From Pedobacter sp. ok626 (GTDB lineage: Bacteria > Bacteroidota > Bacteroidia > Sphingobacteriales > Sphingobacteriaceae), in NCBI RefSeq assembly GCF_900100435.1, contig NZ_FNEX01000001.1, forward strand, positions 434,001 to 498,000: DNA of 64,000 nucleotides. The letters are read 5' to 3'. Positions within the stretch are counted from its first letter, which is position 1. Each line of letters starts with the position of its first letter. Below are positions 8,279-17,511 of the stretch, in pieces. A program made the position numbers and the translations under genes. Under the pieces are notes generated by a model. That model saw nothing but the letters and a program-made list of their open reading frames with translations. It was not told the DNA's origin and did not search any database.

Positions 8279-9487
8279 ATGAGAAAATATATTTTAATTG
8301 CTTTAATGATTTGCGGTAAAACCGGCATACTGTATAGTCAGCAACAAAAACAGCCATTTATTTTAAATGGAAAGATCAAAGGACAGGAATCTGGTTTTTT
8401 GAAATTATCCTATGCATCGGGCGATGGTAAAAACGTACAAGATAGCTGCGCAATACGAAACGGTTCATTTGAATTTAAGGGGGCATTATCGGGGCCGGTA
8501 ATGGCCTATTTTATGGGAGCAGTAAAAAGTCGGGGTATGGACGATTCAAACCTTACTTATTTCTTTATTGAACCTGGGAACATGACCATGGAGGTAACGG
8601 CGGGGGAATTTAAGAAACTGAAATTGAAAGGTTCCAAAACCCAGGATGAAGTAGCTGCACTGGAAGTCCTTAAAAAAACTCAGATGGATCAGATCCGGGT
8701 GCTTTCGGCTGCTTATGATAAAGCGAATATGGCCTATATTGATGCTAGAAAAGCTGGAAAAACAGAAACTGAACAGGAAGAATTGAAAGAAGCTGCAACA
8801 GCTGCAAAAGATAAAATGGAACCTTTTCGGGAGGAGATCGCTAATATAGATATGGCCTACATTAAAAGCCACCCAAACTCCTATTATTCAGCCTATGCCT
8901 TAAGTTGGAAAGTATCTTCGCTGCCACTTGCTGAATCAAAGCTGCTTTATGCAAAACTATCAGAACGTATAAAGCAAAGCAGCTACGGAAAAAAAATTGC
9001 AGATGAGATCAAGAGCCTGGAAGGCGGATCGCCCGGAAGCCCGGCTTCGGTATTTAGTTCAACGGACATCAACGGACAGCCCCTAAGCCTTGCAGATTTT
9101 AAAGGTAAAAAATATGTCTTGCTCGATTTCTGGGCCAGCTGGTGTGTACCTTGCCGTAAAGGAAACCCACATTTGTTATCGTTGTACAGTAAGTATAAAG
9201 ATAGAGGATTGGAAATCATTGGTGTATCTGATGACGATAGTAACAATGAAGCCTGGAAAAAGGCCGTTGCACAGGACAAGATCGGTGTGTGGAAACACGT
9301 TCTGAGAGGATTGAAAAGAACAGCAACAGGATATGACAAGACGAATGACATCACGGAGCCTTACGCCATTCATTCGCTACCAACCAAAATCCTCGTAGAT
9401 AAAAACGGAATGATCATCGGCCGCTATGGTGGAGGTGGTGAAAATGACGAAGCGATGGATAAGAAACTGGCTGAAATTTTTAACTAG
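8279..9487 (+). CDS. TlpA-like thiol-disulfide oxidoreductase with DUF4369-type N-terminus (1 of 3)
   Basis: A 402-aa exported protein with a signal peptide ending near L-Y-S-Q (about residue 21). The N-terminal beta domain (about 28-120) is DUF4369-like (L-N-G-K-I-K-G, Y-F-F-I-E-P-G-N-M). A charged helical linker rich in K, E and A spans about 125-235. The C-terminal AhpC/TSA-thioredoxin fold has W-A-S-W-C-V-P-C-R (Cys 289 and 292) and the cis-proline segment H-S-L-P-T-K-I-L-V-D. It probably reduces or rearranges disulfides in the periplasm or at the outer membrane. It is the first of three consecutive paralogues behind SusC/SusD. Confidence 0.92.
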   Translation: MRKYILIALMICGKTGILYSQQQKQPFILNGKIKGQESGFLKLSYASGDGKNVQDSCAIRNGSFEFKGALSGPVMAYFMGAVKSRGMDDSNLTYFFIEPGNMTMEVTAGEFKKLKLKGSKTQDEVAALEVLKKTQMDQIRVLSAAYDKANMAYIDARKAGKTETEQEELKEAATAAKDKMEPFREEIANIDMAYIKSHPNSYYSAYALSWKVSSLPLAESKLLYAKLSERIKQSSYGKKIADEIKSLEGGSPGSPASVFSSTDINGQPLSLADFKGKKYVLLDFWASWCVPCRKGNPHLLSLYSKYKDRGLEIIGVSDDDSNNEAWKKAVAQDKIGVWKHVLRGLKRTATGYDKTNDITEPYAIHSLPTKILVDKNGMIIGRYGGGGENDEAMDKKLAEIFN

Positions 9488-9504
9488 TAAATCAATAAAA
9501 AACT

Positions 9505-10581
9505 ATGAAATCACTTAAAATTTTGACTGCTGCCGCTATGCTCTGCATGGCTGGTACAGCTTTCGGTCAGCAGGCACGGATCAATGGAAACATTAAAGGA
9601 CTGGGTAATGCCGAACTGAATTTTCATTATTACGAAGGTAATGAACCTAAAACCAGTAATGTGAAAGTAGCAGGGGATAAATTCAGCTGGGCCGCCCCTA
9701 TGCCCAATCCACAGAAGATCACCATCATGTTCCCCAAAAGAGCCGTATGGGTCTTTGTTGAACCGGGAAATATGGAGATGACCGGCAGTGCCGATTCACT
9801 GAACAAGGTTAAATTAAGTGGATCAAAAATACAAATGGAGGCAGATGCATATGATAAGCTGCTGGAGCCATTTTCATCTCAGGAAATGCCCTTATACCAG
9901 AAATATGGTAAGGTAAGTAAAGAAGAACAGTTGCAACTGGAACAAAAGCTTGCCGATATCAGGAAGCAAAAGCGTGCAGTCGCTAATAATTACATTGCTT
10001 CGCATCCTGAAAGTGCGTTTAGCTTAAGCTTAGTTACAGATCGTGCTGGAATGGGTGAATACAATGATATACAGACTATTTATAATCAGCTGGGTAAAAA
10101 TATAAAAGCCACGCCAGAAGGAAAACGCTTGAATGAACGCCTTGTGATACTAAAACGGAGTGCAATTGGTACTCCTATGTTAAATTTTACACAAAATGAT
10201 ACGGAAGGGAAACCGGTAAGCTTCATGGCATTTAAAGGGAAGTATGTGCTGATCGATTTCTGGGCAAGCTGGTGTGGACCATGTCGCGCAGAGAACCCTA
10301 ATGTATTGAAAGCCTACAATAAATACAAAGATAAGAACTTTACGGTTGTGGGCGTTTCTCTTGATGATAAGGGAGATAACTGGAAAAAAGCTATAAAAGA
10401 TGACGGAATGCCATGGACACAGCTTTCAGACCTAAAGGGTTGGAAAAATGAAGTGTCTACCTATTACGGAATTATGGGTATCCCAAGTACATTACTGGTT
10501 GATCCGCAGGGAAAAATCATTGCAAAAGATTTAAGAGGCGAAATATTGAACAAGAAACTGGAAGAAATATTTAATAACTAA
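9505..10581 (+). CDS. TlpA-like thiol-disulfide oxidoreductase with DUF4369-type N-terminus (2 of 3)
   Basis: A 358-aa exported paralogue of the preceding gene, 17 nt downstream. The signal peptide ends G-T-A-F-G-Q (about residue 22). A DUF4369-like domain (R-I-N-G-N-I-K-G, W-V-F-V-E-P-G-N-M) is followed by a helical linker at about 110-200. The thioredoxin fold has the classic W-A-S-W-C-G-P-C-R (Cys 257 and 260) and the cis-Pro segment M-G-I-P-S-T-L-L-V-D. Of the three it has the active site closest to ordinary thioredoxin. It is likely co-transcribed with its neighbours. Confidence 0.93.
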   Translation: MKSLKILTAAAMLCMAGTAFGQQARINGNIKGLGNAELNFHYYEGNEPKTSNVKVAGDKFSWAAPMPNPQKITIMFPKRAVWVFVEPGNMEMTGSADSLNKVKLSGSKIQMEADAYDKLLEPFSSQEMPLYQKYGKVSKEEQLQLEQKLADIRKQKRAVANNYIASHPESAFSLSLVTDRAGMGEYNDIQTIYNQLGKNIKATPEGKRLNERLVILKRSAIGTPMLNFTQNDTEGKPVSFMAFKGKYVLIDFWASWCGPCRAENPNVLKAYNKYKDKNFTVVGVSLDDKGDNWKKAIKDDGMPWTQLSDLKGWKNEVSTYYGIMGIPSTLLVDPQGKIIAKDLRGEILNKKLEEIFNN

Positions 10582-10585
10582 CCTG

Positions 10586-11686
10586 ATGAACATAAAATAC
10601 TTAATTCTTGTTACGTTGCTGTTTGCACAAACGGCAGCTGGAATTGCGCAAACCAGGTCCGATGGCTATAAGCTAACAGGCACAGTTAAAGGAATTGCCG
10701 ATGGTGAGGTGGACCTTACAAGCTATGATTCCCGGACCAGGACAAACAAAGTACTCAATACGGCAAAAGTTAAGAACGGTAAGTTCAGCATGACGGGGAA
10801 ATTGAATACCCCGGAACTTATGGGGCTTTCTTTTACCCCAGGCAACTGGGGAACGCGAGTTTTTCTGGAAAATGTTCCTGTTAACATTAGCATTGATACC
10901 GCAGGCTCAATGCATTATGATTATACCAAATACGGGGATAAAAAAGGTGCCACGCTACAGCAGGTTAAAGTAAGCGGATCTGTAAGTCATGCTGATTACG
11001 AAGACTACGAGAACAAGACGAAAGGGAGCAAAAAAAGAGAAGAGGTATTTTCTCGGCAATTGAATTACATCCGTCCCTTTATTGCTAAAAAGCCTTCATC
11101 TGTTGCAGGTGTCTATATGCTCAGCACGCACTATATGTTTAATTCGGGAATGCCCCTTACGGATCTCGAGCAGCTGATGAATCAGTTTAAAGGCCCCGCA
11201 ACTCATTCCGTTTACTTCAGTAACCTTCAAAAGGAAATTGCCGAAAGAAAGGCTGTATTACCCGGCAATCTTGCGGAAGATTTTACTTTGTTGCAAAGGG
11301 ACAGTACAAAATTCACGCTTTCATCCACAAGGGGTAAATATGTGATGATCGATTTCTGGGCGAGTTGGTGCAAGCCATGTAGGGAGGCCATTCCACATTG
11401 GAAAGAGGTGTACGCAAAATATAAAGATAAAGGTTTTGAAATCGTGAGTGTAACGAACGACAGCAGATGGAATGATTGGATCAAAGCTATGGATGTAGAG
11501 AAAATGCCATGGATACAAACCATTGATGAATTTCCGGTGAAAAACATGCCGGCAAGGGTTGTTAGTAAGTACAAACATGGTACAATACCGCTCTATGTAT
11601 TGCTGGATAAAGAAGGTAAAATATTGGTTAAAACGGGGGATGAAACAGAAATAGATCATAAACTTACAGAGCTATTGGGTAATTAA
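10586..11686 (+). CDS. TlpA-like thiol-disulfide oxidoreductase with DUF4369-type N-terminus (3 of 3)
   Basis: A 366-aa exported paralogue beginning 4 nt after the previous stop. The signal peptide ends A-G-I-A-Q (about residue 22). A DUF4369-like N-terminal domain contains L-T-G-T-V-K-G and F-L-E-N-V-P-V-N. The thioredoxin domain has W-A-S-W-C-K-P-C-R (Cys 262 and 265), a C-K-P-C active site unlike C-V-P-C and C-G-P-C in its neighbours, so its redox potential probably differs. The cis-Pro segment is H-G-T-I-P-L-Y-V-L-L-D. It ends the operon, and a strong hairpin follows. Confidence 0.92.
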   Translation: MNIKYLILVTLLFAQTAAGIAQTRSDGYKLTGTVKGIADGEVDLTSYDSRTRTNKVLNTAKVKNGKFSMTGKLNTPELMGLSFTPGNWGTRVFLENVPVNISIDTAGSMHYDYTKYGDKKGATLQQVKVSGSVSHADYEDYENKTKGSKKREEVFSRQLNYIRPFIAKKPSSVAGVYMLSTHYMFNSGMPLTDLEQLMNQFKGPATHSVYFSNLQKEIAERKAVLPGNLAEDFTLLQRDSTKFTLSSTRGKYVMIDFWASWCKPCREAIPHWKEVYAKYKDKGFEIVSVTNDSRWNDWIKAMDVEKMPWIQTIDEFPVKNMPARVVSKYKHGTIPLYVLLDKEGKILVKTGDETEIDHKLTELLGN

Positions 11687-11726
11687 AGATCAGTTTCCTC
11701 TCTTATAGTTGGTAATGCAGCAAAAT

Positions 11727-11761
11727 AGAACGGGGATTTGTAATAAACAAATCCCCGTTCT
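11727..11761. terminator. Bidirectional terminator between locus 1 and the arabinose operon
   Basis: AGAACGGGGATTTGT and ACAAATCCCCGTTCT form a perfect 15-bp stem with a 5-nt AATAA loop. It lies between convergent genes. Downstream on the minus strand comes ATTTTGC; on the plus strand TAATTAATG. It should stop transcription from both sides. Confidence 0.85.
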
Positions 11762-11779
11762 AATTAATGTGCAACTTGC

Positions 11780-13465
11780 TTACCAGAACTTCACATAAAG
11801 TGCTGCAATGATCAACAGTGTAACCACTATCAATGCCATCGTAGATGGAGCAACTTTGAACATCGATTTATCCAGTTCGAAAGCTTTAGGATTTACTTTA
11901 GGTCCTGCTAAACTCATGACAATCATAATAGCCATGGTAAAGAAGAAGGATAGGCCCATGCAAATATGGAAAGGGATCTCAAAAGCACCCTTACCATTAG
12001 GGTAGGCAGTATATAATAATGTATCATTTCCTAATAATCCTGGTGCCATCTCGTTAAAGAAAACAGATAAAAGGAAACCAGATAAAACACCAGCAATGGC
12101 TGCTGCACCTGTAGTTCTTTTCCAGAACATACCCAAGATGAACATCGCAAAAACACCCGGACTGATAAAGCCTGTGTATTTTTGGATGAAGGTGAAACCA
12201 CCTTCTCCACCTATACCGAGGAGATCATTCCAGGTAAACAAAACAGCCAGGATCATTCCAACAAATACGGTAGTTCTTCCAACAAAAACCAGGTTCTTTT
12301 GTTCCGTACCTTTCTTAAAGTACTTCGAATAGATGTCTAGTGTAAAGATCGTAGAGATACTATTTACTTTGCCAGCTAGTGAGGCTACAATCGCTGCGGT
12401 AAGTGCTGCTACAGATAAACCTTTAAGGCCAGTTGGTAAAAAGGTCAGTACCGCTGAGTAAGCACCATCTTTACCGCCAATCAGTTGTGGTAGATGTCCG
12501 CCTTTATACAAAACATAGGCTGCTATACCAGGTAGCATTACAATTAAAGGCATCAGAAGCTTTAAAAAGCCCGCAAATAAAATACCAGTTCTGGCAGTTT
12601 GCAGGTCGGCACCTAAAGCACGTTGTGTGATATACTGGTTACAGCCCCAATAGTTCAGATTGATGATCCAGATACCGGCAACATAGGAGGCAAGCCCGGG
12701 AAAAGTAAGGTATTTGCTGATTTCATTTTGTGTAGATTCAGCCGTTGGCTTCGGAATGATCATCTTAAAATGCTCCGGAGCCTGCTCCATTAATACATTA
12801 AAACCCGCAATGGCATTGGCACCTACACCAAATTTTTGTCCCACTACGGTTAAGGCGATGTAGGTGGTCACCAGTCCGCCGAAAATTAAAACGCCCACCT
12901 GAATTACGTCTGTATAGGCCACTACCTTCATTCCACCCAGCGAAATAATCAGGGCAAAAACAGCAAGTCCGATCATAATGACGTGGAGATAATCGCCACC
13001 GGTTAACCCGTTAATGGCGACAGCACCCAGATAAAGTATCGAGGTCAGGTTTACGAACACATATAAAAACAGCCAGAATATGGCCATAATCAAAGCGACA
13101 GATTCATTATACCTGGTCTTGAGAAACTGCGGCATGGTGTAAATCTTATTTTTAAGATATACGGGAATAAACCAAACGGCGACAATGATCAACGCAATTG
13201 CTGCGATCCATTCATATGCGGCCACTGCAATACCAAGGAAAAAGCCTTCGCCACTCATACCGATAAATTGTTCGGCGGAGATATTGGAAGCGATAAGTGA
13301 GGCACCAATGGCCCACCAGGTTAAAGTGCCCTCGGCCAGAAAAAAGGCTTTGGCATCATGCTCGTCTTTTTTGCGCTGGCGATAAATGTAATACCCATAG
13401 CCGGATACGACTAAAAAGTAGATAATGAAAACTACATAATCCGTAGTTACTAAACTATTGTTCAT
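11780..13465 (-). CDS. Sodium:solute symporter (SSS/SLC5 family), probable arabinose transporter
   Basis: A 561-aa polytopic inner-membrane protein with about 14 hydrophobic segments, the length expected for SSS sugar symporters of the SGLT type. Family signatures include the N-terminal W-W-A-I-G-A-S-L-I-A-S-N-I-S-A-E-Q-F-I-G-M-S-G and, later, G-K-V-N-S-I-S-T-I-F-T-L-D-I-Y. It would use the sodium gradient to bring a sugar into the cell. It lies directly downstream of araA on the same strand, so L-arabinose is the likely substrate (inference from context). A 31-nt hairpin in the gap to araA may set its level separately. Confidence 0.9.
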   Translation of the reverse strand: MNNSLVTTDYVVFIIYFLVVSGYGYYIYRQRKKDEHDAKAFFLAEGTLTWWAIGASLIASNISAEQFIGMSGEGFFLGIAVAAYEWIAAIALIIVAVWFIPVYLKNKIYTMPQFLKTRYNESVALIMAIFWLFLYVFVNLTSILYLGAVAINGLTGGDYLHVIMIGLAVFALIISLGGMKVVAYTDVIQVGVLIFGGLVTTYIALTVVGQKFGVGANAIAGFNVLMEQAPEHFKMIIPKPTAESTQNEISKYLTFPGLASYVAGIWIINLNYWGCNQYITQRALGADLQTARTGILFAGFLKLLMPLIVMLPGIAAYVLYKGGHLPQLIGGKDGAYSAVLTFLPTGLKGLSVAALTAAIVASLAGKVNSISTIFTLDIYSKYFKKGTEQKNLVFVGRTTVFVGMILAVLFTWNDLLGIGGEGGFTFIQKYTGFISPGVFAMFILGMFWKRTTGAAAIAGVLSGFLLSVFFNEMAPGLLGNDTLLYTAYPNGKGAFEIPFHICMGLSFFFTMAIMIVMSLAGPKVNPKAFELDKSMFKVAPSTMALIVVTLLIIAALYVKFW

Positions 13466-13492
13466 AGCGGGTTATTTGGTTGTTTTAAATAG

Positions 13493-13523
13493 GTTTTGTG
13501 CCGGAACGAATCCGGCACAAAAC
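13493..13523 (-). promoter_or_regulatory. Intercistronic hairpin between araA and the symporter gene
   Basis: GTTTTGTGCCGG and CCGGCACAAAAC form a perfect 12-bp stem with a 7-nt loop, starting 2 nt after the araA stop. On the transcribed strand the sequence after it is CCTATTT, a poor U-run. It looks like an attenuator or mRNA-stability element that could leave the symporter at a lower level than the enzymes. Confidence 0.65.
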
Positions 13524-13525
13524 GG

Positions 13526-15016
13526 TTACTTATAAAAGACTTCGTTCCATTTCAGTTCATTTCTGAACTGATTGATTTTGGTATCAGCACCAATATTTAC
13601 ATACTCTATACCCGCAATATTGGCAAAATCCAGTAAATGCGCGGTAGTTAGATTCTGACTATATGCGGTATGGTGAGCTCCACCTGCATAAATCCAGGCT
13701 GCACATCCTGTTTTCATATCAGGGAGTGGTTTCCACAGTACCTGTGCAACAGGAAGTTTTGGAAGTTGGTGTATAGGTTCAACGGCTTCTACTTCATTAA
13801 CCAGTAAACGGAAACGGTTACCCATATCTACAATAGATGCGTTGAGTGCATTGCCACCTGCGACATTAAAAATAAGTCTGGCAGGGTCTGCCTTGCCCCC
13901 GATTCCTAATGGATGTACTTCAAGACGAGCTTTGCCATTCGCTAGGGAGGCATCTACCTCAAGCATATGTGAACCTAATACCATTGAATTAGCAGGATCG
14001 AAATGGTAGGTATAATCTTCCATAAAAGCATTGGCACCTGGTAAGCCAGCACCCATTACTTTACAAGCTCTTACTAAAGCTGCGGTTTTCCAGTCACCTT
14101 CTCCGGCAAAACCGTAGCCTGCTGCCATTAAACGTTGTGCAGCAATACCTGGCAATTGTACCATTCCATGCAGGTCTTCAAAAGTATCACTGAAGCCTTT
14201 GAATCCACCATCTTCAAGGAACTTTTTTAAACCAAGCTCTATTTTCGCCGCTTCATATACGGAAGCATGCCTTTCTCCACCACGAAGGAGGTCTGCTGTC
14301 ATAGTATAGGTAGCTTCATATTCAGTCAGTAATTCCTGTATAGCTGTTTCCGGGATGCTGTTAATTACAGCAACCAGATCACCTATACCATAAGTATTTA
14401 CTTCAAAACCAAATTTAAGTTCAGCTTCAACCTTATCACCATCTGTAACCGCCACATAGCGCATGTTGTCTCCAAAACGGACAAATTTTGCTCCCTGCCA
14501 GTCGTGCCATCCGGCAGCAGCGCGTGTCCAGGTATCAATTTCTTTGACTACCTCTTCGTCCTGCCAGTGTCCCACAACTACTTTGCGGTCTTTACGCATT
14601 CTGGTTACCATAAATCCAAATTCACGGTCGCCATGTGCACTTTGGTTCAGATTCATGAAGTCCATGTCAATGGTATCCCATGGAATATCGCGGTTAAACT
14701 GTGTATGCAAGTGCAGCAATGGCTTCTGAAGGATATTTAAACCCCTGATCCACATTTTAGCCGGAGAGAAAGTATGCATCCAGGTTATTACGCCAATACA
14801 ATTGACTGTAGTGTTCGCCTGTTGAAGGGTGTCAAAAATTTCCTGTGGTGTTTTTACAATAGGTTTATACACAACACGCACTTGTATTGGCTGTGCAGCA
14901 TCTAAAGATGATGCTACTTCTTGTGCATGTAGTGCCACTTGCTTTAAAGTTTCTTCACCATAAAGGTCTTGAGTTCCGGTAATAAACCAAACTTCTAAAT
15001 TTTTTAAATTGATCAT
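13526..15016 (-). CDS. araA: L-arabinose isomerase
   Basis: A 496-aa cytoplasmic enzyme converting L-arabinose to L-ribulose with Mn2+. Length and sequence match the AraA family (about 500 aa). The N-terminus reads [12 protein letters not shown]. Metal/catalytic segments corresponding to the known Glu, Glu, His, His residues are visible: [24 protein letters not shown] and A-H-H-T-A-Y-S. It lies 23 nt after araD in the operon regulator-araB-araD-araA-symporter. Confidence 0.98.
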   Translation of the reverse strand: MINLKNLEVWFITGTQDLYGEETLKQVALHAQEVASSLDAAQPIQVRVVYKPIVKTPQEIFDTLQQANTTVNCIGVITWMHTFSPAKMWIRGLNILQKPLLHLHTQFNRDIPWDTIDMDFMNLNQSAHGDREFGFMVTRMRKDRKVVVGHWQDEEVVKEIDTWTRAAAGWHDWQGAKFVRFGDNMRYVAVTDGDKVEAELKFGFEVNTYGIGDLVAVINSIPETAIQELLTEYEATYTMTADLLRGGERHASVYEAAKIELGLKKFLEDGGFKGFSDTFEDLHGMVQLPGIAAQRLMAAGYGFAGEGDWKTAALVRACKVMGAGLPGANAFMEDYTYHFDPANSMVLGSHMLEVDASLANGKARLEVHPLGIGGKADPARLIFNVAGGNALNASIVDMGNRFRLLVNEVEAVEPIHQLPKLPVAQVLWKPLPDMKTGCAAWIYAGGAHHTAYSQNLTTAHLLDFANIAGIEYVNIGADTKINQFRNELKWNEVFYK

Positions 15017-15039
15017 TATAAATGTGGTTATCTGATTTG

Positions 15040-15738
15040 TTATTGTCCATAGTAGGAGTCGGCACCGTGCTTTCTCTCGTAGTGTTTTTTGATCAGGGCA
15101 TCTTTTAATTTGGGTACATCCCTGCGTATTTGCTCTGTAAGTAGCGCCATACGGCCAACTTCTTCCAGTACCGCGCTGTTATAAACCGCTTTTTCTGCTG
15201 TTTTTCCCCAGGTAAAAGGGGCGTGATTCCCGACGAGGATCATCTCTACTTCCTTGTAGCTTAGGCCAGCTTCTTTGAAGTGGTTCATAATCTGGAAACC
15301 TGTTTCATACTCATAGTTCCCTGCGATCATATCATCTGGCATAGGAGGGGCACAGGGAATGTCGACCGTTAGGTGATCAGCATGGGTGGTTCCATAAATC
15401 GGAATTGCCCTTTGGGATTGTGCCCAGGCTGTTCCATAAGTAGAATGTGTATGCACAATTCCCCCAATGTCTTCCCAATGCTTATACAATACCGCATGTG
15501 TTTTAGTATCAGATGAAGGACGAAGTGTTCCTTCAACGGTATTTCCATCAAAGTCAACAATCACCATTTTCTCTGGCGAAAGTTCTTCATAAGGTACACC
15601 ACTTGGTTTTATAGCGAATACACCAGCAGCTCTATCTGCTGCACTGGCATTACCAAAAGTGAAAAGTACCAGCCCTAGTTTAGGGAGTTGCATATTTGCC
15701 AGGTACGCCTTTTCTTTAATTTCCTGATAGTTGTTCAT
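15040..15738 (-). CDS. araD: L-ribulose-5-phosphate 4-epimerase
   Basis: A 232-aa class II aldolase-fold enzyme converting L-ribulose-5-phosphate to D-xylulose-5-phosphate. The length is the same as well-known AraD proteins (about 231 aa). Visible motifs are G-N-A-S-A near the N-terminus, the phosphate/substrate segment K-P-S-G-V-P-Y, the zinc-binding H-T-H-S-T-Y-G and a further His in G-N-H-A-P-F-T-W-G. It starts 5 nt after the araB stop, so translation of the two is probably coupled. Confidence 0.97.
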   Translation of the reverse strand: MNNYQEIKEKAYLANMQLPKLGLVLFTFGNASAADRAAGVFAIKPSGVPYEELSPEKMVIVDFDGNTVEGTLRPSSDTKTHAVLYKHWEDIGGIVHTHSTYGTAWAQSQRAIPIYGTTHADHLTVDIPCAPPMPDDMIAGNYEYETGFQIMNHFKEAGLSYKEVEMILVGNHAPFTWGKTAEKAVYNSAVLEEVGRMALLTEQIRRDVPKLKDALIKKHYERKHGADSYYGQ

Positions 15739-15743
15739 GGTAA

Positions 15744-17423
15744 TTATTTTTTTATGCTTGCTTCAATAAATCCTCCAAGGGCTTTGTATTGTAAAAAGCG
15801 GCGCTCATAATAAGCGATCGTTCCTTCTTCAGGGGTATATTCTTTGTCGAAACCACTACCCATGCCCAGCATTGCAGCTTCAACGTTCGGATATATGCCT
15901 GCTACAACAGCTGCAAACATGGCTGCACCTAAGGCACAAGTATGTTCAAATTGGTGGATACGGATAGGCATATTCAATACATTAGCCATAGTTTGCATGA
16001 CGAAGGGTGATTTTTTAGCGACACCGCCAATACCGATAATACCTTTTACAGGAATGCCTTCAGCCCTAAAACGGTCAACTATGTTTTTAGCGCCAAAGCA
16101 AGTGGCCTCAACCAGAGCTCTGAATATGCGTGGAGCATCACTTCCCAAATCAAGGTTGTTGATAGCACCTTTTAATTCTTGATTGGCATCAGGTGTTCTT
16201 CTTCCGTTTAACCAATCTAGGGCCAGTTCATCATCGTCTGTTTTTGGTAACAACGCAGCCTGTTTGCTCAGTTCAGGAATAAGCTGATCTAAAAGTTCTT
16301 TTTCAAGTGCTGCAACAGTATGACTATCTAATAGTGTCGAATTCCTTAATAAGTTCTTAATTGGCCAGGCGAGTACTTCTTTAAACCAGGCATATACATC
16401 GCCAAAGGCGGATTGTCCGGCTTCAAGGCCGGGCATCCCTGGGATCACCGAACCATTAACTTGTCCGCAAATTCCCTTGATGAGTTTACCGTCGATGTCC
16501 TCTTGTGGCACCACCAAAATATCGCAGGTAGAAGTACCCATTACTTTGCTCAAGTGATAAGGTTCAATTTGTCCACCCACAGCGCCCATATGTGCATCAA
16601 AAGCGCCAACACCAACCACAACATCTGTGTTTAAACCCAAACGTTCGGCCCATTCAGTACTGAGGTTTCCGGCGGATGCATCAGAAGTGAAGGTATCTTT
16701 AAATAGACGGTCTGTAAAACCATCAAGAAGCGGATCTAATGCGGTAAAGAATTCATTTGGGGGCAAACCACCAAATTCTTCTGCCCAAAGCGCTTTGTGC
16801 CCGGCTGCGCAACGACTTCTTTTCATTTCCGAAATGTCCTTTCCTCCAGTAAGTAGGAAAGGTACCCAGTCGCAATGCTCTACCCAGGAATAGCAAGCCT
16901 CTTTTACGACATCATCAGCGCGTAAAATGTGCAATAACTTAGCCCAGAACCATTCTGATGAATAAATTCCACCACAATATTTAAGGTAGTTGATGTCATA
17001 TTTTGCAGCATGGTTGTTGATTTGCATGGCTTCCTTAACAGAAGTATGGTCTTTCCATAGCACAAACATCGCATTAGGATTTTGCTCAAATTCGGGTAAC
17101 AGGGCAAGCGGAGTACCCGCCTGATTTACGGCAACCGGGGAAGAACCAGTGGTGTCAACTGCAATTGATTTTATAGCAGCAGCGATTCTATCGCCACCGG
17201 CTTTAAGTATGCAGTCTTTTATACTTTGTTCAAGACCTTCAATATAATCTAAGGGATGTTGTCTGAACTGATTTTTTGCGGGATTGCAGAATAACCCTTT
17301 CTGCCAGCGGGGGTAATAGAAAACGGAAGAAGCGAGTTCTGCGCCATTGTTTGCGTCAATAATCACTGAACGCACAGAATCCGATCCATAATCAACCCCT
17401 ATAACGTATTGATCTTTGCTCAT
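15744..17423 (-). CDS. araB: Ribulokinase
   Basis: A 559-aa FGGY-family carbohydrate kinase phosphorylating L-ribulose with ATP. The N-terminal ATPase domain opens G-V-D-Y-G-S-D-S-V-R-S, with a second nucleotide-binding segment D-T-T-G-S-S-P-V. C-terminal family signatures include G-V-G-A-F-D-A-H-M-G-A-V-G, G-I-I-G-I-G-G-V-A-K-K-S-P and C-A-L-G-A-A-M-F-A-A. The length matches AraB (about 560 aa). It is the first enzyme gene of the operon. The 88-nt gap to the regulator holds a 12-nt-arm inverted repeat that could be its operator. Confidence 0.97.
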   Translation of the reverse strand: MSKDQYVIGVDYGSDSVRSVIIDANNGAELASSVFYYPRWQKGLFCNPAKNQFRQHPLDYIEGLEQSIKDCILKAGGDRIAAAIKSIAVDTTGSSPVAVNQAGTPLALLPEFEQNPNAMFVLWKDHTSVKEAMQINNHAAKYDINYLKYCGGIYSSEWFWAKLLHILRADDVVKEACYSWVEHCDWVPFLLTGGKDISEMKRSRCAAGHKALWAEEFGGLPPNEFFTALDPLLDGFTDRLFKDTFTSDASAGNLSTEWAERLGLNTDVVVGVGAFDAHMGAVGGQIEPYHLSKVMGTSTCDILVVPQEDIDGKLIKGICGQVNGSVIPGMPGLEAGQSAFGDVYAWFKEVLAWPIKNLLRNSTLLDSHTVAALEKELLDQLIPELSKQAALLPKTDDDELALDWLNGRRTPDANQELKGAINNLDLGSDAPRIFRALVEATCFGAKNIVDRFRAEGIPVKGIIGIGGVAKKSPFVMQTMANVLNMPIRIHQFEHTCALGAAMFAAVVAGIYPNVEAAMLGMGSGFDKEYTPEEGTIAYYERRFLQYKALGGFIEASIKK

Positions 17424-17429
17424 ATTTAG

Positions 17430-17460
17430 TTAAATAAATGTCTAATTAACGTTTATTTAA
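17430..17460. promoter_or_regulatory. Inverted repeat upstream of araB, candidate operator
   Basis: TTAAATAAATGT and its near-complement ACGTTTATTTAA flank a 7-nt centre (11 of 12 arm positions match). It lies 6 nt upstream of the araB start codon. An AT-rich palindrome directly before a sugar operon, next to a Nudix-type repressor gene, suggests a binding site for that regulator; this is inference. Confidence 0.5.
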
Positions 17461-17511
17461 TTTAATAAAAGAATTTATTTTAAGAATCCTGCTTTATGCG
17501 CTAAAAGGTTC

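Noticed and set aside
8546..9373. Minus-strand and out-of-frame plus-strand open frames across the first TlpA gene
   Set aside because: Shadows of a well-supported thioredoxin-fold gene; Cys- and Phe-rich translations typical of antisense noise.
11808..12630. Plus-strand open frames across the symporter gene
   Set aside because: Antisense shadows of a clear membrane transporter, with no start context and no recognisable protein features.
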